A stretch of 64,000 bases of DNA from Paenibacillus contaminans (lineage in GTDB: Bacteria; Bacillota; Bacilli; Paenibacillales; NBRC-103111): positions 248,001-312,000 of the forward strand of contig NZ_QMFB01000002.1 in assembly GCF_003285015.1 (NCBI RefSeq), in the 5' to 3' direction. The notes below the pieces were generated by a model. The model did not search any database. It was given only the letters and a program-made list of their open reading frames with translations, and was not told the origin of the DNA. The position numbers and the translations under genes are program-made. Shown piece after piece: positions 54,472-63,250 of the stretch (position 1 is the first letter of the stretch; every line of letters begins with the position of its first letter).

Positions 54472-56523
54472 CTAGACGGGCCGATCGGTCAACCGTAATA
54501 CAAGCGGCTGCAGCGTGGCGAAAGCTCCGCTAATTTTCAACATTTCCTTATCCTTCATAGGCGTCTTCTCCGCTTGGTCCAGCAATTCCCATGATCCGTC
54601 ATCCTGCAAGCGGTAAACGTAATGTTTGCTCCAGCTTGCATCGATCGCAAGGGTTACCTGCTCCAGCGGGTCAAGGCTTACATTATAAATGGCAATCAGC
54701 TTGTCGCCCATTTCCGGATGCTCTTGGGCGCTTACGAACACATTCGGGTCCTTGACCGCGTAAACCGGCAGATTGCTGCCGCCCAGCCATTCCGTTATCC
54801 CCCTTATTTGTTCCTTGCGCTTGTAGTTGAAAATGGAGGCGGAGACATTTTGCCGCAGATCGTAAGCCATCACGGCAACCCGGCCGCCCAAACGGTTTTC
54901 GTGGAGAGTGACGGCAGGAGCGACGGCTTCTTCTTGATCGTTCCAGAGCTCGGACATCACTCGAACCTCCGCATGCTTGGGCGTAATACGGAAAACGCTG
55001 GCATACTGCTGAACAGCCAGAGCCAGATTCACAAAATACATCCGCGCTCCCGCCCCCGGCTCCGCCCATTCGTCCAGCTTTGTCAGCCGTTCGTTGACAA
55101 TCGTATCGCAAACCGCCACTTCAAGCTCCGTAACGTCGACGCCGAGCAAATCCCCGTATCCTCTGCGGCAAGCGTACAGGGCGGCAAGCCCGTCCAGAAA
55201 TACGCCGGATCCGAGCAGCTCAAGCAGCTCCGCATCCGACAGATCGAGGATATCCTCGCCGCAGATCATAACCGGACCTTTCCCGGCTTGAGCGGTATAG
55301 GGAATCCCCAACTTGCCGAGGACGGAAGCCCATGCCGGCGTTACCTGCACCGGAATTTGGTTACCGGCAACAGGCCGATGTGCATGTGCATGAGGCCGAT
55401 AAAGAACGCGCGGACCGGCCATGCGGAAGCCTTCTACGGAACGTTTCAGCTCGGTAAAATACGCCCGGTTTCGTGCGATCATCCTGAAATAGCCTTCATC
55501 CTCGACAGGACTGTCCGTATATTGGGTCACATAAGACAAGGAACCGTCCAGCCCGTAAAATAATGCCAAAGAGATCAAAGCGCGCAGCTTGGCCGCTGAA
55601 AAAAAGAAGCGGCTGTGCGGGAACGGATCGGATTCATGAATCAGTTCGATCCCTTCCTCCAGCGTCTGCTTGGAGTGCAGCATATGGAAGGTCAACGAGG
55701 CAAAATGATCCGCGCGGTCGCTGTTATAGTCGCTTCCAAACAAACGGACTAACGGCTTCGTGCCGCCTGCGAGCACTTTGGCCACGGATTCCGTAAGATC
55801 GCCGTCAACATCGCAAACAAAAGGCTGGCAAAGCGCCATTCGGGTTTCCGGTGCAACCTCGTCCACGGCTCTCCGCATGCTGCCGGCCAGCTCGGTAAGC
55901 GAATCCTTCATGAGGCCCGCCCACGCTTTGCGGTATTCCGCCGCTTGATCCCCGCCGGAACGGAAGAGTGCCTCCAGCTCTTCTCTGGTAACCGCCTTGC
56001 CGATGCGCTCGGAAAAACGCTTCAAATGAAGCGGACAAAAGCAGCCGAACCTGACCACATCATGATTGCTTACTTGATAGTCGTCTTCGAAAAAAATATA
56101 AGGCGGTCCGCCTCTCCTCACAACCGTTTGCAAAAAATTCCCCATCGATGCCGCGAAGCGCTCGTCCGACGGGCAATAAGCCCATTTGGAAACGGCTCCG
56201 TCGATGCCTACGATTTTTTGTGCGGGAGTCTCCCCTTCCGGCAGCAGCGGCTCGATCGACAAGCTGGGCGCGCACCACCATCCCACTTCAACCCCGTCTG
56301 AAGCCAAACGCTGCCTTACTTCGCCAAGAAGATCGCCGAACTTCTCGAACGCTTGCTGCACGGAACGCCCTTTCGCTTCTCCATCCCACGTTGGGAAAAC
56401 GAGAATGAATCTCCTTAAGCCCGCTTCGCGGTTCAGTTTTTTGATGGCGTCTATCATTTCTTCTTTCTTGTCTTTAATAAATAAGAAAGGAACGATCGGA
56501 TCAAAGGAATAGTCCGTCACCGT
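54472..56523 (-). CDS. Unassigned glycoside-hydrolase-like protein
   Basis: 683 residues from a TTG at 56523 (AGAGGTG seven bases upstream); the frame stays open to 56580 but without a site. No signal peptide. The N-terminal 350 residues read like a TIM-barrel glycosidase (RFILVFPTWDGEAKG, GWWCAPSLSIEPL, IFFEDDYQVSNHDVVRFGCF, CPLHLKRFSERIGK). A Rossmann-like middle (about 385-470; PVMICGEDILDLSDAELLEL) and a beta-sandwich end follow, the general plan of GH42-type enzymes. I cannot assign a family or the catalytic acids. Alone between two terminators. Confidence 0.7.
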   Translation of the reverse strand, partial: TVTDYSFDPIVPFLFIKDKKEEMIDAIKKLNREAGLRRFILVFPTWDGEAKGRSVQQAFEKFGDLLGEVRQRLASDGVEVGWWCAPSLSIEPLLPEGETPAQKIVGIDGAVSKWAYCPSDERFAASMGNFLQTVVRRGGPPYIFFEDDYQVSNHDVVRFGCFCPLHLKRFSERIGKAVTREELEALFRSGGDQAAEYRKAWAGLMKDSLTELAGSMRRAVDEVAPETRMALCQPFVCDVDGDLTESVAKVLAGGTKPLVRLFGSDYNSDRADHFASLTFHMLHSKQTLEEGIELIHESDPFPHSRFFFSAAKLRALISLALFYGLDGSLSYVTQYTDSPVEDEGYFRMIARNRAYFTELKRSVEGFRMAGPRVLYRPHAHAHRPVAGNQIPVQVTPAWASVLGKLGIPYTAQAGKGPVMICGEDILDLSDAELLELLGSGVFLDGLAALYACRRGYGDLLGVDVTELEVAVCDTIVNERLTKLDEWAEPGAGARMYFVNLALAVQQYASVFRITPKHAEVRVMSELWNDQEEAVAPAVTLHENRLGGRVAVMAYDLRQNVSASIFNYKRKEQIRGITEWLGGSNLPVYAVKDPNVFVSAQEHPEMGDKLIAIYNVSLDPLEQVTLAIDASWSKHYVYRLQDDGSWELLDQAEKTPMKDKEMLKISGAFATLQPLVLRLTDRPV

Positions 56524-56713
56524 CAAGGCATAACACCTCTCTCCAAATAGTAGGAAGCCGGCTCGTACGGCATGATTCATCGAGCTACATCGTCATTTTA
56601 ACCGAGTATTTTCTAGATTGTCAACAATTGATTGTTGATAGTGATGTCGATATATGTTATATATTTCTTTGCCCATGTAACGATTCGAATATCATTTTTT
56701 CGATAGACCAAAA

Positions 56714-56735
56714 AGAGCGGACTTGCGCCCGCTCT
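56714..56735 (-). terminator. Terminator of the MFS gene
   Basis: AGAGCGG pairs with CCGCTCT, followed by TTTTTGG on the minus strand. The AT-rich 56585-56700 stretch to its left holds the promoter region of the glycosidase-like gene. Confidence 0.8.
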
Positions 56736-56752
56736 CTAGCCGATCTAGTAAA

Positions 56753-57955
56753 CTATACCGATTTTTCCGCAGCCTTCGTACTTGCGGCACCATGAGATTT
56801 CACAGTCAGCAGCGTTATCGCCATAATCAGAACGAAAGCCCCCACAACCGCGAAGGGAAGATGCTTATCCGCTTGGTACAGCGTCGTGCTAAGAATCGGT
56901 GCGATTACGGCCGATATGCCCTGGACCGATGCCACAAGACCCGCTACGCCTCCTTGCTGCTCGCGGCTGACTGCAAGCGAAGCCCCCGTCATGAAGCCCG
57001 GCATCATCAGCCCCGCTCCTACGCCGAACAAGAAAAAAGCCGAGTAAAAGCCGATCAAGCCGATGACGAACAGAAAGAGCATCATGCTTATCATCATAAG
57101 CAAAGCTCCGGCCACGATAAGCGCTTTGGGCTGCCATTTCGGCTTTTTCATTTGCAATCCCTGCGTGACGATCATCGCGACCCCGCTAAACATTAAGCCG
57201 AACGAAACCATTCGGGCGGTTTCCTTCGTAGTCAAAGACAATTGATCTTGAAAATAAAAGCCGCCGACCACCTGCAAAGTGATAATGCTCAGCATCGTCG
57301 CGAGCCCGGCGAACAAATACAATCGGACCCCCTTCTGAAACGGGTTCACCTTCGGAGGTTTTGCCTGAATAATCGGCTTTTGGGCCGGAATCAGCAGGAG
57401 CACGACGAAAAATGCGGCGAGCGGCAGCACCGCGCCGATATAAAGCGGCCAAATCAAACCGATGAGCGCGAACGCACCGGCTATCGCAGGGCCAAGCACG
57501 AGACCGAGTCCATTCGCGGCGCCGATCAAGGCCATCCCAGCAGAACGCCCTCTTTCATCCGTCACGTCCGCCATATACGCCTGCGCCGACGAAGGAACGG
57601 CAGGAATGAACAAGCCGACCGACGCTCGCGCCGCTATGAGCAAAACGACTAACAAACTGCCGCTGACGAGCTGCTTCAATCCCGCATACATCGTCGCTGT
57701 AAAAAGGACATAGCTTGCAAACATGCCCAAGAACCCGATCAAAATGACAGGCTTCCTTCCTATTGCATCGCTTCGGCTTCCCCAAACCGGCGCCATCACG
57801 GCCATCGCAACGGACCCCAAAGAAATGATCAAGCCCGAGTGGGTTTCGCTCAGCCCGAGCTCGCGAATGAGCGGGGGCATGACCGGAGCGATAATCATCA
57901 AACCGACCATCGCGACAAAAACGCTGAAAAAAATGCTGAATCGCAGCCGCGCCAT
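56753..57955 (-). CDS. Major facilitator superfamily transporter (drug-efflux type)
   Basis: 400 residues from the ATG at 57955 (AAAGGAGAG nine bases upstream). Twelve hydrophobic segments; motif A GSRSDAIGRKPVILIGF in the 2-3 loop and motif C-like GAANGLGLVLGPAIAG in segment 5 mark a 12-TMS proton antiporter of the DHA1 efflux type. Substrate unknown. Confidence 0.9.
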   Translation of the reverse strand: MARLRFSIFFSVFVAMVGLMIIAPVMPPLIRELGLSETHSGLIISLGSVAMAVMAPVWGSRSDAIGRKPVILIGFLGMFASYVLFTATMYAGLKQLVSGSLLVVLLIAARASVGLFIPAVPSSAQAYMADVTDERGRSAGMALIGAANGLGLVLGPAIAGAFALIGLIWPLYIGAVLPLAAFFVVLLLIPAQKPIIQAKPPKVNPFQKGVRLYLFAGLATMLSIITLQVVGGFYFQDQLSLTTKETARMVSFGLMFSGVAMIVTQGLQMKKPKWQPKALIVAGALLMMISMMLFLFVIGLIGFYSAFFLFGVGAGLMMPGFMTGASLAVSREQQGGVAGLVASVQGISAVIAPILSTTLYQADKHLPFAVVGAFVLIMAITLLTVKSHGAASTKAAEKSV

Positions 57956-58170
57956 TTGCACATTCTCTCCTTTCGCAACACCCATCTTAAGATGTTTGCT
58001 GTCCTAAATGGTAAGAGAAAACGGTGCCGGCGGCCACCTTAACCCGGAGCTTTTATGCGGTGGAACGGATTTTTTTAGCAAGCTTGAAAGGCTGTCACCC
58101 CCCTCTCGCTTTCCATATCATACTTATATTGGTATACTGAATTTAACATTTACCGGAAGGAGCGCCTGCC

Positions 58171-58833
58171 ATGAAAAAGCGAACACAGCTGTTGATCGCT
58201 ATCTTTCTGCTCACCCTAACGGCGGGAATGGCGTGGACCTACCCGAATAACGTGCCTCTGGGTGAGCTTGCGTTTCGGGCTGTCGGATTATCGCCGTGGT
58301 CGAAGGACACCTCCGGGTTATATTTTCCCGGCATCTTGTTTACCTTGATCTTTATTGCAGGTTTAGTGCTTATGAACAAAGCCTTGCGGCAGCGCCGTCT
58401 GCTGATAACGATTGGCCTCCTGCTTCTCATCCCGATGATTCCGCAAACCGTCGCGTCCGGATATCAATCCGTTTTTGCGGAAGGCATTTACACGCTTGAA
58501 TTGCGAAACGGCAACAGTTGTACGTATTACGCGGATCAAGGCGAAGTAAGCGGCTCCTGCTCCTTTACGTTCAAAAATTACGGAAATAAGCAAGTAAATT
58601 TCAAGGTGTCGGTCAAAGACCTGCCGTCAACCCCTTCTTCGGTTGTGGCCGATCTAGACGTCATCGGCAATCAGCTTCTAACGATCGGCCCGCGGGAACA
58701 AAAAACGTTCAGCGTCCCCTTCCAAAGAAAACTTCCTGACAACTACAATGCCGCCTCCGTTTCGGGGAGCATAAACAACTTCAATATTACGGTCAAGGAT
58801 CGAGAGCAAGTAAGGGATTTGCGGCATCGATAA
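58171..58833 (+). CDS. Small membrane protein of unknown function
   Basis: 220 residues, GGAAGGAG upstream. Three hydrophobic stretches (about 7-22, 51-67, 75-95) precede an extracytoplasmic beta-rich domain (about 105-220) with a Cys pair (NSCTYYADQGEVSGSCSF) that could form a disulphide. Followed at once by a strong terminator. I do not recognise the family. Confidence 0.75.
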   Translation: MKKRTQLLIAIFLLTLTAGMAWTYPNNVPLGELAFRAVGLSPWSKDTSGLYFPGILFTLIFIAGLVLMNKALRQRRLLITIGLLLLIPMIPQTVASGYQSVFAEGIYTLELRNGNSCTYYADQGEVSGSCSFTFKNYGNKQVNFKVSVKDLPSTPSSVVADLDVIGNQLLTIGPREQKTFSVPFQRKLPDNYNAASVSGSINNFNITVKDREQVRDLRHR

Positions 58834-58876
58834 GGCGGCCAAAAAAAATGGCTTAGGCTCGGGTATAAAAGAAAAA

Positions 58877-58918
58877 CAAGATCACGGAGTTCTGCTCAGC
58901 CAGAACTCCGTGATCTTG
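58877..58918 (+). terminator. Strong terminator, 18-bp perfect stem
   Basis: CAAGATCACGGAGTTCTG and its exact complement around a CTCAGC loop, followed by TTTTC. Confidence 0.9.
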
Positions 58919-59069
58919 TTTTCATGTCCGGCGAATCAGCCGATCGCTCGAACGGGGTCTTTTACTGCAAGACCGCCGGATTCCGTGATGATCAGGGATT
59001 CCCTATTACTTCCGCGCGTTAAACCGGTCAAATGCGGCCTGGTTAATCTTCGTTGCTTCATCGATTTTC

Positions 59070-59240
59070 ATGTCAGCTTTACGTCGAGTTTTGGCTTTGG
59101 ATTTCTACCGTAGCCCTGCGGGGTATTCTTATTGGAGGGAAGCCACGACAAGATGCTGAGCGGGAGTAAAGTTATTAATTCCGGAGCAGGCGTCAAGTGA
59201 CGTCTCGCAACGAGGCGCTCCCATAAACGCAAAAAACTGA
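59070..59240. repeat. Duplicated non-coding structure, copy 1
   Basis: Shares with copy 2 GAGTTTTGGCTTTGGATT, CTACCGTAGCCCTGCGGG, TTCCGGAGCAGGCGTCAAG, TGACGTCTC and AACGCAAAAAACTGACCC. The small hairpin CCGTAG/CTGCGG is kept. The GC-rich 58919-59069 stretch before it shows no gene. Confidence 0.7.
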
Positions 59241-59299
59241 CCCGTGACGGCGGGAAGTTTCTTTGCGTGGGGTAGGATTCTGTGAGTGTCATCTTGTTA

Positions 59300-59490
59300 G
59301 CGTGCGGAGGAATAAATGGCTTTACGGCGAGTTTTGGCTTTGGATTCCTACCGTAGCCCTGCGGGCAATCTAATAAGAGGAATCCAAAACAAGATGTTTG
59401 AGGGGAGTAAAGCTATTTATTCCGGAGCAGGCGTCAAGTGACGTCTCACAGTACTTCCAGCAACGCAAAAAAACTGACCCCGAACGAGCC
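59300..59490. repeat. Duplicated non-coding structure, copy 2
   Basis: Here the element is a nested palindrome: GGAGGAATAAATGGCTTTA mirrors TAAAGCTATTTATTCCGGAG, TTTGGATTCCT mirrors AGGAATCCAAA, and CCGTAGCCCTGCGG is the inner loop. It ends at the sdhB terminator. Confidence 0.7.
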
Positions 59491-59508
59491 CGAACGAGGT
59501 CAGTTTTT
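59467..59508 (-). terminator. Terminator of the sdhCAB operon
   Basis: AAACTGACC pairs with GGTCAGTTT, with a seven-T run on the minus strand. A half-similar hairpin occurs in copy 1 of the adjacent duplication. Confidence 0.85.
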
Positions 59509-59522
59509 TGCATTTTCCTATA

Positions 59523-60287
59523 TTATACTCCCAGCCACTGCTTAAACAAATGCTTCGTCGTATCGGCGTTCATCGCCGCGATCGACGTAGTAAGCGGAAT
59601 GCCTTTCGGGCACGAACGCACGCAGTTTTGCGAGTTGCCGCAGCCTTCGATGCCGCCGTCTTCCATAAGCGCTTCGAGGCGCTCATGCTTGTTCATCTCG
59701 CCCGTCGGGTGAGTGTTGAACAGACGCACTTGCGAGATTGCTGCAGGTCCGATAAACGACGTTTTGTCGTTTACGTTCGGGCAAGACTCGAGGCAAACGC
59801 CGCAAGTCATGCACTTGGAAAGCTCGTATGCCCATTGGCGCTTCGATTCGGCGAGGCGTGGCCCCGGTCCGAGATCGTATGTGCCGTCGATTGGGATCCA
59901 GGCTTTGACCTTTTTAAGCGCCGAGAACATGCGTCCGCGGTCGATTACAAGGTCGCGCATAACCGGGAACGTCTTCATCGGCGCAATGCGAAGCGGCTGC
60001 TCCAACTGGTCGACCAGCGCGGAGCAAGCTTGGCGAGGCTTGCCGTTGATAACCATGGAGCAAGCGCCGCATACTTCCTCGAGACAGTTCGACTCCCAGC
60101 AAACCGGCGTCGTTTTTTGACCGTTCGCCGTCTTCGGATTACGCTGAATTTCCATCAGCGCACTGATGACGTTCATGTTCGGGCGGTACGGAACTTCAAA
60201 TTCTTCTGTATACGATTTACCGTCCGGGCTGTCTTGGCGGGTTACGATCAAACGAATGGATTTGTTCTGCACGTTCGTCTCTGCCAT
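59523..60287 (-). CDS. sdhB: Succinate dehydrogenase iron-sulfur subunit
   Basis: 254 residues, the Bacillus length. Carries the 2Fe-2S cysteines (CWESNCLEEVCGACSM ... QAC), then two ferredoxin-type clusters (CMTCGVCLESCPN and CGNSQNCVRSCPKG). Transfers electrons from SdhA to the haem membrane anchor and menaquinone. Starts two bases after the sdhA stop with GGGAGGGG inside sdhA. Confidence 0.97.
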   Translation of the reverse strand: MAETNVQNKSIRLIVTRQDSPDGKSYTEEFEVPYRPNMNVISALMEIQRNPKTANGQKTTPVCWESNCLEEVCGACSMVINGKPRQACSALVDQLEQPLRIAPMKTFPVMRDLVIDRGRMFSALKKVKAWIPIDGTYDLGPGPRLAESKRQWAYELSKCMTCGVCLESCPNVNDKTSFIGPAAISQVRLFNTHPTGEMNKHERLEALMEDGGIEGCGNSQNCVRSCPKGIPLTTSIAAMNADTTKHLFKQWLGV

Positions 60288-60289
60288 GC

Positions 60290-62050
60290 TTAAGCCCCTC
60301 CCTTTTTCTTGTCGGCGGAGTAGTCGCGTTTACGCGGCGCAACGAGCGATACGTCGATGTCTTCGTACTCGATGATCGGACGCTCCGGCGTATATTTCGC
60401 TTTCGTCGTCTTCATGAAGTTTTCGTCGTCGCGCTCAGGGAACTCCGGCTTGTAGTGCGCGCCGCGGCTTTCGTTACGCATAAGCGCGCCGATCGTCATC
60501 GCACGGGAAAGCTCCAGCATGTTCCACAACTGACGCGTGAAAGCGACGCCTTGGTTGTTCCAGCGCGCAGTATCCGTCATGTTGATTTTTTTGTAGCGCT
60601 CGCGAAGCTCCTGAAGCTTGTTATCCGTTTCTTCCAGCGTTTTGTTGTAACGTACGACCGTCATGTTGTTCGTCATGATTTCGCCAAGCTCTTTGTGGAT
60701 GACGTAAGCATTCTCGGTGCCGTCCATTTTGAGCAGGCTTTCGTACTGGTCGGTCCGCTTCTTCTTCTCGGCTTCGAATACCGAAGAGGAAACGTCGGCC
60801 GCATGCTTCTTGAGGCCTTTGATGTACTCGATCGCCTTCGGTCCGGCAACCATGCCGCCGTAGATCGCCGAAAGCAGCGAGTTTGCGCCCAGACGGTTTG
60901 CGCCGTGGATGGAGTAATCGCATTCGCCGGCAGCGAACAAGCCCGGAACGTTCGTCATTTGGTTGTAGTCGACCCACAGGCCGCCCATCGAATAGTGAAC
61001 CGCAGGGAAAATTTTCATCGGAATTTTACGCGGGTCGTCGCCCATGAATTTCTCGTAAATTTCGATGATGCCGCCCAGCTTGACGTCGAGCTCCTTCGGA
61101 TCTTTATGCGACAGGTCGAGATAAACCATGTTCTCGCCGTTGATGCCGAGCTTCTGGTCGACGCAAACGGAGAAAATTTCACGCGTCGCGATATCCCGCG
61201 GTACGAGGTTTCCGTAGGCCGGATATTTTTCCTCGAGGAAGTACCAAGGCTTACCGTCCTTGTACGTCCAGATCCGTCCGCCTTCGCCGCGAGCCGATTC
61301 GGACATCAAGCGCAGCTTGTCGTCGCCCGGAATCGCCGTTGGGTGAATTTGGATGAACTCCCCGTTGCCGTAGTATACGCCTTGCTGGTAAACCGCGCTT
61401 GCCGCCGTTCCCGTGTTGATGACCGAGTTGGTCGTTTTGCCGAAAATGATCCCCGGCCCGCCGCTCGCCATAATCGTAGCGTCGGCAACGAACGTCGTCA
61501 CTTCCATGCTGCGCAGATCCTGCGCGCTAATACCGCGGCAAATGCCCTCATCGTCGATGACCGCGGACAGGAACTCCCAGTGCTCGTATTTCGTTACGAG
61601 TCCTGCAGCTTCCCAGCGGCGAACTTGCTCGTCCAGCGCGTACAAAAGCTGCTGGCCGGTCGTTGCGCCCGCAAACGCCGTACGGTGATACTGCGTACCC
61701 CCGAAACGGCGGAAATCGAGAAGTCCTTCCGGCGTACGGCTGAACATAACGCCCATCCGGTCCATCAAGTGAATGATGCCCGGCGCCGCTTCGCACATCG
61801 CTTTTACCGGCGGTTGGTTCGCAAGGAAGTCTCCGCCGTAAACCGTATCGTCAAAGTGCTCCCAAGGCGAGTCGCCCTCGCCCTTCGTATTAACCGCACC
61901 GTTAATTCCACCCTGTGCGCACACGGAGTGAGAACGTTTAACCGGTACTAAGGAAAATAAGTCTACATGTACGCCCGCTTCGGCGGCCTTGATGGTTGCC
62001 ATCAACCCGGCCAAACCTCCGCCGACTACTATTACCTTTGCATTAGCCAT
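60290..62050 (-). CDS. sdhA: Succinate dehydrogenase flavoprotein subunit
   Basis: 586 residues. FAD-binding GGGLAGLMATIKAAEAG at the N-terminus, covalent-FAD His41 in RSHSVCAQGGIN, active-site HPTAIPGDDKLRLMSESARGEGG and HGANRLGANSLLSAIYGG. Oxidises succinate to fumarate in the TCA cycle. Second in sdhCAB. Confidence 0.97.
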   Translation of the reverse strand: MANAKVIVVGGGLAGLMATIKAAEAGVHVDLFSLVPVKRSHSVCAQGGINGAVNTKGEGDSPWEHFDDTVYGGDFLANQPPVKAMCEAAPGIIHLMDRMGVMFSRTPEGLLDFRRFGGTQYHRTAFAGATTGQQLLYALDEQVRRWEAAGLVTKYEHWEFLSAVIDDEGICRGISAQDLRSMEVTTFVADATIMASGGPGIIFGKTTNSVINTGTAASAVYQQGVYYGNGEFIQIHPTAIPGDDKLRLMSESARGEGGRIWTYKDGKPWYFLEEKYPAYGNLVPRDIATREIFSVCVDQKLGINGENMVYLDLSHKDPKELDVKLGGIIEIYEKFMGDDPRKIPMKIFPAVHYSMGGLWVDYNQMTNVPGLFAAGECDYSIHGANRLGANSLLSAIYGGMVAGPKAIEYIKGLKKHAADVSSSVFEAEKKKRTDQYESLLKMDGTENAYVIHKELGEIMTNNMTVVRYNKTLEETDNKLQELRERYKKINMTDTARWNNQGVAFTRQLWNMLELSRAMTIGALMRNESRGAHYKPEFPERDDENFMKTTKAKYTPERPIIEYEDIDVSLVAPRKRDYSADKKKGGA

Positions 62051-62063
62051 TCGTTGTCACCCC

Positions 62064-62720
62064 TTATGCATTTTTCAACACTGACGTATCTTGGAACTCC
62101 GCACCGCCGAACGCAGTCAGCGACAGAATAAACATGATCGCCATCACGACAAATACGCCCATCCAGATAATGGAGGAGACGCGTTGCGCGCGAGGTCCGA
62201 TCGTGATTCCCCAGCTTACGAGGAACGACCACATGCCGTTGGCAAAGTGGAAAGATGCGCAAATGACGCCGACTACATAAAACGCGAACGCCCATGGCGA
62301 CATAACGATACCGTGCATGACTACGCCAAGCTCATCGTGCGTCGTGTTGCCGATCGCCACTTGGAAGCGCGTTTCAAAGAAGTGCCACGCCACGAAAATA
62401 AGCGTGATAACCCCAGTTACCCGCTGCAGCATGAACATCACGTTACGGAAGTACCCGTAGTTGCTCACATTGTTGCGAGCCGTGTAGGCGACATACAGAC
62501 CGTAAACGCCGTGGTACAGAAGCGGCAGCCAAATCCCGACGATCTCCAGCAGAAGAACGAGTGGCAGACTATTGAGCCAGCGCACGTTGTCGATAAATCC
62601 TGCATGCCCTTCCTTAAATGCCGCGTAGTTCGTCAGCAAGTGCTCCACTAGAAAGAAGCCGACTGGAATTACGCCAAGCAAAGAATGAATCTTGCGGAAG
62701 TAATACGAATTTCCGGTCAT
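62064..62720 (-). CDS. sdhC: Succinate dehydrogenase cytochrome b558 subunit
   Basis: 218 residues from the ATG at 62720 (GGGAGG upstream). Five membrane segments and axial haem histidines of the di-haem Bacillus type (YYFRKIHSLLGVIPVGFFLV, VEHLLTNY, VAWHFFETRF). Longer frames reach upstream of the predicted -10 (62776-62781) and so cannot be transcribed from that promoter. There is no SdhD, as expected for this single-anchor class. Confidence 0.95.
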   Translation of the reverse strand: MTGNSYYFRKIHSLLGVIPVGFFLVEHLLTNYAAFKEGHAGFIDNVRWLNSLPLVLLLEIVGIWLPLLYHGVYGLYVAYTARNNVSNYGYFRNVMFMLQRVTGVITLIFVAWHFFETRFQVAIGNTTHDELGVVMHGIVMSPWAFAFYVVGVICASFHFANGMWSFLVSWGITIGPRAQRVSSIIWMGVFVVMAIMFILSLTAFGGAEFQDTSVLKNA

Positions 62721-62775
62721 CTTAGGCAGTTCCTCCCTCATAAAATATGAACCTTTTTTGAACAAATCACTAATC

Positions 62776-62804
62776 ATTGTACCCCTGGCACACCGCAGCG
62801 TCAA
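62776..62804 (-). promoter_or_regulatory. SigA-type promoter of sdhCAB
   Basis: Read on the minus strand: TTGACG (62804-62799), 17-base spacer, TACAAT (62781-62776), giving a leader of about 50 bases before the sdhC ATG. Confidence 0.75.
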
Positions 62805-62920
62805 CAAATTCCGACACGAAAAAAGTACGAATTCGGGCCGTTATCCGATTACTTATCCGGAATAAAGTCAACGATGGTCAAATCGGAGCTTCTTCATTAT
62901 CGGCATCCTTCGAATCCTTC

Positions 62921-63000
62921 AAGGATAAACGGCTTCGACATCCTAAACGCTTTCGAAGAAAGCGACTTCGTAAGCATAAGCCGGGATGTGCGCGTTTACC
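62921..63000. repeat. Short hairpin repeat between sdhC and the LysR gene
   Basis: AAGGATAAACGGCTTCGACA with arms CATCC/GGATG and GTGCGCGTTTACC. The remaining part of the 62721-63250 gap holds the sdh promoter and AT-rich sequence before the LysR gene with no other feature. Confidence 0.6.
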
Positions 63001-63250
63001 AATAGCCGTGCCGCCTTCATTCCGATCCTCTGCGGATTGCGACGGCAGTTCTCTAACTCCTATTTTTCCATGAAACGGCATGCTTTTATACCCGATACAA
63101 CAGAAATGTGAACGTTCCGTGACTGCTATTATGTTACTACCGTTTCGCTTATAATGGAATTGCCGATCTTTTATATATCGTTATAACTTTTATGCATATG
63201 CGCGAATTTTTGAAACCGCTCTAAAACCGTTCATAAAGGAGTGTCTTGCC

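Noticed and set aside
58919..59300. Possible riboswitch upstream of a metabolic gene
   Set aside because: No downstream gene on the plus strand and no match to riboswitch motifs I know; kept only as a duplicated non-coding structure.
62721..62807. 29-codon N-terminal extension of SdhC
   Set aside because: It reaches upstream of the predicted sdh -10 and the extra residues are unlike the conserved SdhC N-terminus.
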